Source of the DNA: Natrarchaeobius chitinivorans
GTDB taxonomy: Archaea; Halobacteriota; Halobacteria; Halobacteriales; Natrialbaceae
DNA: 64,000 nt
NCBI RefSeq assembly: GCF_003841505.1
Contig: NZ_REGA01000005.1
Coordinates: forward strand, 124,001-188,000
Direction of reading: 5' to 3'
The position numbers and the translations under genes are program-made. Positions within the stretch are counted from its first letter, which is position 1. Each line of letters begins with the position of its first letter. Below the pieces are notes generated by a model. That model made no database searches. It was not told the origin of the DNA and worked only from the letters and a program-made list of their open reading frames with translations. This document shows positions 53,867 to 62,163 of this stretch, piece after piece.

Positions 53867-53950
53867 TATAATAACAACTGAAACGATTTCCACACCGATC
53901 GCCGATCCGTCTGGTTATCGGGTGTGGAAATCGTTTCAGTTGGTACTATA
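53867..53950. repeat. Palindromic element R2, copy g (84 bp)
   Basis: The most symmetric R2 copy: TATAATAACAACTGAAACG at the left pairs with CGTTTCAGTTGGTACTATA at the right, with TA at both ends, and the inner GATTTCCACACC pairs with GGTGTGGAAATC. It lies at the truncated end of the binding-protein remnant. The next 228 bases to the DUF4397 gene show no complete gene. Confidence 0.82.
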
Positions 53951-54178
53951 GGTTTTCGGAGGTTCGCCGGAGTGTCCCCGCCCTGAACCAGTACTTCGAC
54001 GAGGAACTCGGGTGACGTCCCGACGAGTCTGGGCTCCTACCAACTCACTTGTGTCATCGTGAGTTCTTCGACCTTCACAGACGTATCACGTTTGCTCACA
54101 CGTTCGGGTGTGCCTGCGTGAAACCCTTACCATCCACTGGTAGCGATGATTTTTCGCGACGGGTAGCAGGCAGTGTCA

Positions 54179-55018
54179 CTACCCTTTCTTGTCCTCACAC
54201 GCCGTTTCCTTTTCAGGATCTTTCTCGGGTTCGTCTTCTTTCGGCACCTCTTCGTCCGGCTCGAGGTCCTCCTCATCAGGGAGGGAATCCTCCGTGAGGA
54301 GGATCTCGAACGGCTCATCCGCAGGTGCGTCCTCCGGCTCGAGGTAGCCAACCGCGAACGCGGAGTAGACGGTACCTCCGGCGAGGGAGACGTCGATTTC
54401 GAAGACGCTGGTCTCTCGATCACCCGCGGGATAGATGTCGAGCGTATACTCGCCTTCCGGGACTTCGGTGTAGCCGGATTCGCCGAACGCGACGTTCTCG
54501 AACAGCGCGTCCCCGGTTTCACCGACAACGACGTCCACCGACGGCGCGTCGGGTGAGGCGTGGACGACCCGAACGCGAGCGGTACCCGGATCGATCGGGC
54601 TGTTATCGTCATCGAGAAACAGCGCCTGGAGGGGCTGGTTTTCGGCGGCCACTTCGCCGATCGCTGCGAGAGTGGAGTCCACGTCGCCGAGCTCGTCGGT
54701 TTCCTCGAGCACTGCTTCGTCCAGGTCTGCACCGGCGGGAACGACCTGAATCGTGTACGTGCCAGGCTCGAGGTCGCGATAGTCGGTGACCGTCCGGTAC
54801 GCGAGGCTCTCGCGAACTAATTCTCCGTCCACGTAGACGTCGATGTCGGGTGCGTCGGGTGAGAGGTGTGCACTTCGAGTCTGGACGACGGTCTCGGTCG
54901 GCTGGCCGTTCGGCTCGTCGTCCTTCGACGCGGCCGTAGTGCTTCCGACGCCACTGACCACCACGAGGCCGCCGCCGATCTGTATAATTCGTCGTCGACT
55001 CACGCCATTTTCGGTCAT
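54179..55018 (-). CDS. DUF4397 domain-containing surface protein
   Basis: A 279-residue protein starting at ATG 55018. It has a twin-arginine signal (VSRRRIIQIGGG, arginines 8-10, then a short hydrophobic stretch ending AASKDDEPNG). Two DUF4397 repeats follow: RSAHLSPDAPDIDVYVDG near residue 48 and VRVVHASPDAPSVDVVVG near 147, each with the SPDAP motif and a beta-rich YTIQVVPAG/YTLDIYPAG strand. The tail is low complexity and acidic, ending EPEKDPEKETACEDKKG. Proteins with this domain are secreted or surface bound; the molecular function is not known. Longer upstream starts would leave the signal buried. Confidence 0.86.
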   Translation of the reverse strand: MTENGVSRRRIIQIGGGLVVVSGVGSTTAASKDDEPNGQPTETVVQTRSAHLSPDAPDIDVYVDGELVRESLAYRTVTDYRDLEPGTYTIQVVPAGADLDEAVLEETDELGDVDSTLAAIGEVAAENQPLQALFLDDDNSPIDPGTARVRVVHASPDAPSVDVVVGETGDALFENVAFGESGYTEVPEGEYTLDIYPAGDRETSVFEIDVSLAGGTVYSAFAVGYLEPEDAPADEPFEILLTEDSLPDEEDLEPDEEVPKEDEPEKDPEKETACEDKKG

Positions 55019-55318
55019 GTAAGTGTCACGAACGACAATACCGGTGATAGTGCTAACAGTTGCAAGCGCAGGCCGAGGCGTTCCGAAACTCGATAGCCAC
55101 CGCTTTAGCACCCCCCCGATCGAACCACTCGGTGTGAAAGGAACCTGATACGTCCGCGTCCTGCCCGTCGCCTCGAGCTATCGATCACGTCCACGGCCGT
55201 CGAGTCGAACGTGGCCTCGTTCTGGTCGCCATCTGACTCGAGGTGACTACCGATGCCCCGAACGTCGACCGAAAGTCGATAGCGGTAACTGGCTGATAGA
55301 GGCTCACAACTCGACCAA

Positions 55319-55402
55319 TACAGTATCAACTGAAACGATGTACACACCGATCGCACGACAGCTGTGGGATGGGTGTGTAAGTGGTTCCAATTGGTACTAT
55401 GG
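55319..55402. repeat. Palindromic element R2, copy h (84 bp)
   Basis: Begins TACAGTATCAACTGAAACG and ends CCAATTGGTACTATGG; the ACACACCGATCGC and GATGGGTGTGTAA arms are recognisable. It lies in the 402-base gap between the DUF4397 gene and the UbiB-type gene; the rest of the gap shows no gene. Confidence 0.76.
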
Positions 55403-55420
55403 TTGATGTATGCTGCCTGC

Positions 55421-56983
55421 TCACTGGATCCGGCGAACCCACACGTAACACAGCAAGAACCCGACGGCGACCGCGAATGCGAGCCCCGCGTACACCGCGT
55501 CCTGAAACGACAGCAGCGTCGCCGCGAGGACGAACGCACTCGAGAGGACGGCGTATCCGACCCCCGAATCGCCGTCGGCCGACTCGACGGGATCGGTTCT
55601 GACGACGAGTTCGCCGCGCTCGAGTTGCCCGAATACGGTATCGATCCGGGCGGGCAGTCCTGCCACGACCGGCGCGGACTTGCGAACGTCGGCACGGACG
55701 TCCTCGAACAGCGCCTCCAATTCGCTCTCGATGAATCCGTGGTCGACGAGAAACGACTGCGTCACCGCCAGAAAGTCGAACTCCGGATCGAGGCTCCGAC
55801 AGACCCCCTCGCCGACGGTACCGACCCGGACGAGCAACATCACGTTCGGCGGGATTCGAAACGGGAAGTCGTGAAGCATCGCGAACAGTTCGGTGATGAT
55901 CGCGCGCCAGGTGATCTCGGAGCGTCCCTCGAGGGTTTCGATCACTAGCTCGAGGACCCGTCGAACCGCGACGCGATCGACCGTCGGCTCGAGGACGTCG
56001 AGCGCGATGAGGGTGTTCACCAGTCCGTCGACGTCGCGTCGAACGAGCGTTCGATACAGGGCGGTGATGTCGGCCTGTTCTTGTTCTGTCAACCGCTGGC
56101 TCATGCCGTAGTCGTAGATGACGAGCCGTCCGTCGGACGTGACCGCGAGGTTTCCCGGGTGTGGGTCTGCGTGAAACACACCGTCGACGAGCCCCATCCG
56201 CAGATAGGTGCGCGTGATCAGGGTCGCCATCTCGGTTGCGTCGGTTCCCACGTCAGCGAGCGCGTCGTCGTCCGTGATCTTTCTCCCCTCGACGTACTCC
56301 ATCGCGATGATACGATCCGAACACAGCGCGGGATACACGTCTGGAATGACCACCCGATCGTCGTCCGCGAAGTTCTCACCGATTTCGGCCATCACCGCCG
56401 CTTCACGCTCGAAGTCCAGTTCGTCGCGGATGATCTCCTCGAAGTCGTCGGCGGCGTTCTCGAGTGAATACTGCTGGCGTTCGTCGGCGAACAACGACAG
56501 GAGGGGGAGCAACCGACGAATGACGTGGAGGTCCCGCTTGATCATCGCCACGAGGTCCGGGCGGCGAACCTTCAGGGCGATCCGTTCGTTCTCGTACGCT
56601 GCGGTGTAGACGTACGCGAGCGAGCCGCCGGCGATCGGCGTCACCGTCTCGAGGTCGAGCGTATCGCCGAGTTCCGCTTCGACGACGGCAAACGGGTCGC
56701 CGCCGGTTTCCTCGGGCACCTCGTCTTGCAGGGTCGAGAGGGCGTCGACGTACGTCGGCGGGACGATGTCGGGTCGGGTCGAGAGAACCTGTCCGACCTT
56801 GATGAACGCCGGCCCGAGTTCGAGCATCGTGTGGGTCAATCGCTCGGCGCGTTCGCGATGAACTGACTCGGAGACGGACCGCGAGCCACCGAACAGGACG
56901 AACCGTCGTCGATCCCTGAGAAGCGCGATTGCGATCGGGAGAAATCGAACGAGGACCTGGAGATACCGATAGTAGAATCTCAT
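55421..56983 (-). CDS. AarF/UbiB-type protein kinase-like protein
   Basis: A 520-residue protein of the ABC1/ADCK/UbiB family, starting at ATG 56983. The family's KxGQ motif is in FIKVGQVLSTRPDIVPP near residue 63, the ATP-site lysine in IALKVRRPDL near 150, HADPHPGNLAV near 270 and the metal-binding DYGMS near 290. Two hydrophobic spans at the C terminus anchor it in the membrane (SSAFVLAATLLSF and a final LAFAVAVGFLLCYVWV). UbiB-type proteins support quinone biosynthesis through an atypical kinase or ATPase activity, here presumably of menaquinone or a related lipid. R2 elements lie on both sides of the gene. Confidence 0.9.
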   Translation of the reverse strand: MRFYYRYLQVLVRFLPIAIALLRDRRRFVLFGGSRSVSESVHRERAERLTHTMLELGPAFIKVGQVLSTRPDIVPPTYVDALSTLQDEVPEETGGDPFAVVEAELGDTLDLETVTPIAGGSLAYVYTAAYENERIALKVRRPDLVAMIKRDLHVIRRLLPLLSLFADERQQYSLENAADDFEEIIRDELDFEREAAVMAEIGENFADDDRVVIPDVYPALCSDRIIAMEYVEGRKITDDDALADVGTDATEMATLITRTYLRMGLVDGVFHADPHPGNLAVTSDGRLVIYDYGMSQRLTEQEQADITALYRTLVRRDVDGLVNTLIALDVLEPTVDRVAVRRVLELVIETLEGRSEITWRAIITELFAMLHDFPFRIPPNVMLLVRVGTVGEGVCRSLDPEFDFLAVTQSFLVDHGFIESELEALFEDVRADVRKSAPVVAGLPARIDTVFGQLERGELVVRTDPVESADGDSGVGYAVLSSAFVLAATLLSFQDAVYAGLAFAVAVGFLLCYVWVRRIQ

Positions 56984-57142
56984 CGGCCGCAACCGACTGT
57001 GCGCGCGATCCGATGTCGACTCATAACCGTTCGTTGACCGAGACGCTACTAAAAGCTGACTGGTTTTCCCGTCGGTTGTTGTCGTTCGAACGGCGAGTGG
57101 TGGCCGTTCGCGGGTAGGTACCCTCGAGTGGGACCTCGAAAT

Positions 57143-57226
57143 TATAGTAGCCACTGAAAGCCATTGCACACCCGATCGCCAGACAGGTCGGCGATCGGTG
57201 TGTAACTCGTTTCAGTTGTTACTATA
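57143..57226. repeat. Palindromic element R2, copy i (84 bp)
   Basis: Begins TATAGTAGCCACTGAAAGC and ends CGTTTCAGTTGTTACTATA, with TA at both edges; the ACACCCGATCGCC and GGCGATCGGTGTGT arms are intact. It lies between the UbiB-type gene and the first of four universal stress protein genes and is the last palindromic element in the window. Confidence 0.82.
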
Positions 57227-57281
57227 CCTGCACCACCGCATTGACCCATACCGTTATACCTTGCTCCCGAATACGTCCGCC

Positions 57282-57707
57282 ATGGCCGACCGCGTCCTCG
57301 TCGCGTACGACGCCACGCCCCTCGCAGACGACGCACTCGAGTTCGCCTTCGAACGATTTCCAGACGCCGAACTGACCGCCCTGTACGTCGTCGAGATCCC
57401 CGACAGTCACTGGGCGATTCTCGAGGGTCCCGAGATTCGGCTTCCGATAACCGAGCGGGCCCACGACCACGCGACGGAGGTCCTCGAGGGGGCGGTCGAA
57501 CTGGCGGCGGAGTACGACCGCGGACTGACGACGGAGATCGAGACGGGCAAACCGGACCAGCGTATCGTGGACCTGGCAGCGGACGAGGGGTACGACGCGA
57601 TCGTTCTGGGAAGTCACGGCCGATCGCGCGTCTCGAGTGCGTTGCTTGGCAGCGTCGCCGAGCGCGTCGTTCGGCAGTCGCCAGTTCCCGTCGCCGTGGT
57701 TCGATAG
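57282..57707 (+). CDS. Universal stress protein, array gene 1
   Basis: A 141-residue USP domain starting at ATG 57282. The N-terminal strand VLVAYDATPLADDALEFA and the nucleotide-binding pattern GSHGRSRVSSALLGSVAERVV (G-2X-G-9X-G-S) are standard for ATP-binding members. It is the first of four USP genes in the same direction at 57.3-59.9 kb; the spacing between them (129, 200 and 217 bases) leaves room for separate promoters. Such arrays are common in haloarchaea, probably as stress or energy-state sensors. Confidence 0.9.
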   Translation: MADRVLVAYDATPLADDALEFAFERFPDAELTALYVVEIPDSHWAILEGPEIRLPITERAHDHATEVLEGAVELAAEYDRGLTTEIETGKPDQRIVDLAADEGYDAIVLGSHGRSRVSSALLGSVAERVVRQSPVPVAVVR

Positions 57708-57835
57708 CTGTGGGGTCCATCGAGGCGTTCCCTCGAGCAGCTTCCGGTCTCGGTTCTCTCTGCTTGCTCGTCGCTCCCGGCGACGTGGACGCCGTTGAAA
57801 CCTATTTGTAGATGATCGTGGTCGGTATCGACGGA

Positions 57836-58240
57836 ATGTACGAGAGCGTACTCGTCGCGACTGACGGCAGTGGTTCGGCAAATCGTGCGGTCGAAGCCGC
57901 ACTCGATCTCGCGTCGACGTTCGACGCCGAACTGTACGCGATTTCGGTCGTCGACACCCGCCGATACGGTGAGTCTGCCCTCTCCGGGAGCAAAAACGTC
58001 GTGGACGATCTAGAAGCGCGAGCGACGGAGTTGCTACGGGAGGTAGAAACTCGAGGCGACGTCACCGCCGTGACCGAACTCCGCCGGGGCCGACCACACG
58101 TCGCGATTAGCAACTACGCCGACGATATCGATGCGGACGTGATCGTCCTCGGTAATCGGGGACGTGGATCGGGCGGCGAAATCGGATCGACAGCCGAACG
58201 CGTGGTCAGATTTGCCGATCGACCGGTGCTAACGACGTAA
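57836..58240 (+). CDS. Universal stress protein, array gene 2
   Basis: A 134-residue USP domain (VLVATDGSGSANRAVEAAL at the start). The C-terminal nucleotide loop reads GNRGRGSGGEIGSTAERVV, about two residues shorter than in its neighbours, so ATP binding may be altered. The chosen ATG 57836 gives the usual start; an in-frame ATG at 57812 adds eight residues. The family likeness to genes 1 and 3 of the array is clear, but the loop difference argues that it is not a simple recent copy. Confidence 0.88.
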   Translation: MYESVLVATDGSGSANRAVEAALDLASTFDAELYAISVVDTRRYGESALSGSKNVVDDLEARATELLREVETRGDVTAVTELRRGRPHVAISNYADDIDADVIVLGNRGRGSGGEIGSTAERVVRFADRPVLTT

Positions 58241-58439
58241 CTGCGGGTCCCCAACCGAGTTGATCGCATCTGTACCAGCGAACTGATGCCACCGAGTTGA
58301 TCGCATATGTGACAGCAATATGACAATATCGGGCTGATCGCGTCTACACCGGGGAGGGGAATCACGTGTGTAACTGTGACGTATCAGCCGAGCTAGTGTG
58401 ACCTATTTGAATCCTTTCGACGTTCGTTCCGTCGTACCG

Positions 58440-58859
58440 ATGTACGAGACGATACTGGTCCCGACGGATGGCAGCGACCCGGCGAACCGTGCGGTCGAGC
58501 ACGCGTTGACGCTCGCGGACAGATACGGCGCTGACGTCCACGCGATGTACTGTGTCGAAACGCACCGATACGGCGAACCGGCCCTGAGTAGCACCGAAAT
58601 CGTGCTCGATCGACTCGAGGACCAGGGAGCTGAACTCCTCGAGCAGGTAAGCCAGCGGGCGGAGGCCAACGGGGTCGGGTGTACCTGGAACGTCTGTCAC
58701 GGTCGTCCATGGGAGGAGGTTCGCACGAAGGCGGGTGATTTAGACGCCGATCTGATCGTCATCGGCTATCAGGGCCAGAGCCACACGAAGACGAACCGAA
58801 TCGGGAGCGTCGCCGAGCGAATCGTCCGAACGTCGGATCGTCCCGTTCTGACCGTATGA
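58440..58859 (+). CDS. Universal stress protein, array gene 3
   Basis: A 139-residue USP domain starting MYETILVPTDGSDPANRAVE at ATG 58440. It ends with the nucleotide-binding pattern GYQGQSHTKTNRIGSVAERIV, with a full-length loop. It is closest to array gene 2 in its N-terminal half (the DTRRYGESALS segment there matches ETHRYGEPALS here), suggesting an old tandem duplication. Confidence 0.89.
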   Translation: MYETILVPTDGSDPANRAVEHALTLADRYGADVHAMYCVETHRYGEPALSSTEIVLDRLEDQGAELLEQVSQRAEANGVGCTWNVCHGRPWEEVRTKAGDLDADLIVIGYQGQSHTKTNRIGSVAERIVRTSDRPVLTV

Positions 58860-59075
58860 GCGTCCGTCTCGACTCAGACAACCGTCTATCCCGACTCGTA
58901 AGACCGTCGCGTCGACAAAGTACTGTGATTCGGACGGATTGTTGTCGCGTTTTACCGATGATCACTTGACAGATCTCTGATCGGCGGAAAAAACTCACTG
59001 GAATCCGTATTAGGCCATCGGCCGTTGCTCGCGACGAGCAACAGAACGAAGGCGATCGTTGCCGTACGGACGGCT

Positions 59076-59906
59076 ATGTACGACGACGTGCTCATCGCAA
59101 CCGACGGTAGCGACGTCGCGACGGAGGCCGTATCGATCGGCGTCTCGCTCGCCAGCACGCTCGAGGCGACCGTTCACGGGCTGGCGGTCGTCGAAGACGG
59201 ACGCGACAACTCGGCACGACGCGAGCGTCGCGAGACGGACGCTGAGGCGGTTGCGGGCGAGGCGTCCGAAGCGGGGTGTGACGCGCGGGCGAACGTTCGA
59301 ACCGGGAGGCCCGCCGACGAGATTCTGGCGTACGCCGACGAGCACGAAATCGACGCGATCGTCGTCGGAACGCACGGGCGAACGGGTTTACGCCAGACGT
59401 TACTCGGCAGCGTTGCACTCGAGGTGATCCGCGACGCACGCGTGCCCGTGCTCACGGTCGGCCCGGAAGCCGAGTGGGAGCCGAATCGCCCCGACGATGT
59501 GCTTCTCGCGACCGACGGGACCAGCGGCTCGGCGGCAACGGTGGAACACGCGCTCTCGATCGCTGAGGCCTGTGACGCAACGGTCCACGCGCTGTACGCG
59601 GTCGACGTCGACCCCGACGTTCCGGAACTCCGAGAGCGGTTCGAGTCCCACGGCCAGACGGTCACCACGTCCGTCACGGACCGGGCCGAAAAACGCGGCG
59701 TCGACGCGACGAGGACGCTCGTCCGGGGATCGCCACACGACGCCATCCTCGAGTACGCTGCGGACGAGAACGTCGATCTGATCGTCATGGGGACGGAGAG
59801 CAAGTCGGGCATCGAGCGACTCGTCATCGGGAGCGTCTCCCAGCGGGTGGTGCCGAACGCGAACGTCCCCGTGATGACCGTCCGGTCGATCGAGTCGTCG
59901 GAGTGA
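59076..59906 (+). CDS. Tandem-domain universal stress protein, array gene 4
   Basis: A 276-residue protein made of two USP domains. Domain 1 spans about residues 1-128 with GTHGRTGLRQTLLGSVALEVI, domain 2 about 136-276 with GTESKSGIERLVIGSVSQRVV. Both keep the nucleotide-binding loop. Fused USP pairs behave like built-in dimers of the single-domain type. The start at ATG 59076 matches the family start MYDDVLIATDGSD. It closes the USP array and is convergent with the DUF389 membrane protein gene. Confidence 0.89.
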   Translation: MYDDVLIATDGSDVATEAVSIGVSLASTLEATVHGLAVVEDGRDNSARRERRETDAEAVAGEASEAGCDARANVRTGRPADEILAYADEHEIDAIVVGTHGRTGLRQTLLGSVALEVIRDARVPVLTVGPEAEWEPNRPDDVLLATDGTSGSAATVEHALSIAEACDATVHALYAVDVDPDVPELRERFESHGQTVTTSVTDRAEKRGVDATRTLVRGSPHDAILEYAADENVDLIVMGTESKSGIERLVIGSVSQRVVPNANVPVMTVRSIESSE

Positions 59907-60004
59907 GACGGTTCCATCGACTCGTCTCTCCGGTCGATATCGACGAGTGGCTCGTCGGTGTCGACGGTTCTCCGGCAGCAGTGGAACTCGAGCGCTCGAA
60001 TCGG

Positions 60005-61351
60005 TCAGCGATCCGCTCCCGCCGTCCGGACGAGCAGGTAGTCCGCGTCGGCTTCGCCTCGCTTCTCACCGACCGTGTACCGAATTTCGACGACGGTCGG
60101 CTCCTGTGTGTCGGTCGCGACGCGATCGTAGATTCGATCGCCGAGTTCCGGTTCCGGCCCGGGATCGGGACTCCGAACCGTAACGATGACCCGATCGACC
60201 GACCGAATCGGATACTCGTCGTCGAGTACGACTTCGACGGATTCGGCCTCGACGTCGTCGTACTCTGGATCCTCGAGCACCGATTCCACCGCTTGCTCGG
60301 TCGTGGACGTCAGTTGGGTCGTCTGAAACTCGAGGAGGGTGACGCCGACCAGCGGAGCCGCGAGGACGACGAGTGCGATTCCGAACACCGCCGCGTACGT
60401 GATGGTTTGCGTGCGGGTGGGGGAGACCTCGAACAGACCCTGGGGCCGGTAACCGGCGACCCAGAGAGTGACGAGCGCGGCGAGGTTGATCGACAGGACG
60501 TTGACGACGACGAGCAAGAGCGCTCCGAGGGCGGCGCCGTACATCCCCCAGGCGGTCGTGATGCCGACGGCGGCCGCGGGTGGGATCAGTGCCGCTGCGA
60601 TCATCACGCCGACGATCGCCTCGGAGAACCCCCGCGTGAGGCTGAGAATACCCGCGACACCGGCCCCGAGGGCTACGGCCAGGGACAACAGGTTCGGCGA
60701 CACCCGCTCTTCGAGTTCGGCGACGACGACGATGTCGACCCCGCCCGGCTCGAGCCCGCCCAGTCGAGCGAGCATCGCGATCGCGATCGAGGCGACGATG
60801 ACGACGGCGACGCCGATCGTCTGATACCGAAACCCCCTCGACTGGAGGTCGTCGTCACCGGTGACGATCCCGACGCTCGCGGCCAGTGCGGGCCCGAGCA
60901 ACGGCGCGATGACCATCGACCCGACGACGACTGCGGGAGAATCCGACAGCAAGCCCGCGGTGGCGACGACGGCGCTGATGAGCAACATCACGAGGTAGAC
61001 CGAGAAGACCGGAGTGAACGCGTCGGCTTTCGTCCGCAACACCTGCCGCGACGTTCGTTCGCCTCTCGTCCCGCCGTGGCTGTACTGATCCCGTAACTCG
61101 TCGAACTCTTGGGAGACGACCGTCTCGGCGTCGATCACGACGACGCGGGCGTTCTCGAGGCCGGCGTCGGCCAGTCGGTCGAGGACCGGTTCGACCGCTC
61201 GCGTCGGGAGCGGGAAGCGAACGACCGCCGCGTCCTCGGTTCCGCTCGCGCTCGCTTCGTCGGTTACGACGTACTCGATCCCCTCGTCGTCGAGGGCGTC
61301 GATGACCGTCCGTCGATGCTCGCTGGAAACGGTGATCTCGAGGTACCGCAT
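60005..61351 (-). CDS. DUF389 (TIGR00341 family) membrane protein
   Basis: A 448-residue protein. The first 120 residues are soluble and include MRYLEITVSSEHRRTVIDAL, likely a small alpha/beta regulatory domain. The following region holds at least six hydrophobic spans, with the conserved AVVVGSMVIAPLLGPALA near residue 166 and IPPAAAVGI near 257. The last 100 residues are soluble again. The function of the family is not established; a transport or signalling role is often proposed. Between the USP array and the Hsp20 gene it may belong to a stress-linked set, but that is context only. Confidence 0.88.
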   Translation of the reverse strand: MRYLEITVSSEHRRTVIDALDDEGIEYVVTDEASASGTEDAAVVRFPLPTRAVEPVLDRLADAGLENARVVVIDAETVVSQEFDELRDQYSHGGTRGERTSRQVLRTKADAFTPVFSVYLVMLLISAVVATAGLLSDSPAVVVGSMVIAPLLGPALAASVGIVTGDDDLQSRGFRYQTIGVAVVIVASIAIAMLARLGGLEPGGVDIVVVAELEERVSPNLLSLAVALGAGVAGILSLTRGFSEAIVGVMIAAALIPPAAAVGITTAWGMYGAALGALLLVVVNVLSINLAALVTLWVAGYRPQGLFEVSPTRTQTITYAAVFGIALVVLAAPLVGVTLLEFQTTQLTSTTEQAVESVLEDPEYDDVEAESVEVVLDDEYPIRSVDRVIVTVRSPDPGPEPELGDRIYDRVATDTQEPTVVEIRYTVGEKRGEADADYLLVRTAGADR

Positions 61352-61383
61352 CGACGGAGCGGACCACGGGTGGACGGATAATT

Positions 61384-61851
61384 TTACTCGATGTCGATTC
61401 GTCGTCCTGTGGGCTCCGTCGGTTCGCGCTTGGGAAGTGTCACCGTCACGACGCCGTTTCGGTACGTCGCCTCGATGGCGTTCTCGTCGACCGGGTCCGG
61501 CACCCGAACCGACCGGCTCAGCGACTGTCGTTTGCGCTCGCTTTTGATGTAGAACGCCTCGTCGTCGCCCTCCTCGGTCGTCGCCTGCTCTCGCTCGGCG
61601 GTGATCTGAAGCGTGTCACCGGACAGCCTGATATCGATCTCGTCTTTCTCGAAGCCCGGAACGTCGGCCGTCAGCACGAACGTTTCGCCCCGGTCTGCGA
61701 GATCGATACCCATTCCCGAAGCCGTCCCGGTATCGGTCCCGGACATCCCGAACTGGGCTCCGTTCCACTGCTCGAGGGCGTCCTCGAACTGGCGTTGCAT
61801 CCGCTCGAACTGGCGCTCGAGGGTTCTGAACGGGTTATCATCGGTTGTCAT
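61384..61851 (-). CDS. Hsp20/alpha-crystallin family small heat-shock protein
   Basis: A 155-residue chaperone. The N-terminal arm contains repeated basic/glutamine-rich helices (LERQFERMQRQFEDAL); the alpha-crystallin domain spans about residues 48-148 with FVLTADVPGFEKDEIDI and the closing strand NGVVTVTLPK. The terminal RIDIE supplies the I-x-I motif used for oligomer assembly. It binds unfolding proteins without ATP. It lies 32 bases from the DUF389 gene on the same strand and could share its transcript. Confidence 0.92.
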   Translation of the reverse strand: MTTDDNPFRTLERQFERMQRQFEDALEQWNGAQFGMSGTDTGTASGMGIDLADRGETFVLTADVPGFEKDEIDIRLSGDTLQITAEREQATTEEGDDEAFYIKSERKRQSLSRSVRVPDPVDENAIEATYRNGVVTVTLPKREPTEPTGRRIDIE

Positions 61852-62163
61852 GTGTATCGGGGAACTCGTGGCGCCCCGACAGGTGGTCCACCGACCGTCG
61901 AGTTAAACGTTTCATCGGGGCTACCCCGTCTGGTGTCTTTACCCACTCACCGATCGCACAGCCTCGCACTGCTCGAGGGAGACGATCCGCTCGTACATCG
62001 GTTGCTCGCGGCGGTCTGATCAGGGTTGGCCGCTGGCCGGCGAAGTGAACCGTGCGGGACTCACTCGCGGAGGCGGTTCCTCCGGCTGCTCGGTCGACGC
62101 TGCCCCGTCCACCGACGATCAGCCCGGCACCGTTTTACCGACTCGGTGAGTCCGAACGGACGA

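Noticed and set aside
53953-54015. C-terminal gene fragment ending in a QYFDEELG-like peptide on the plus strand
   Set aside because: Only about 20 codons and no start or family; too little to call, though it could be a relic beside R2g.
6595-57226. CRISPR array or tRNA-like structures from the repeated palindromes
   Set aside because: Copies are far apart, in both families flanked by transposition-type duplications, and do not fold as tRNA or alternate with spacers.
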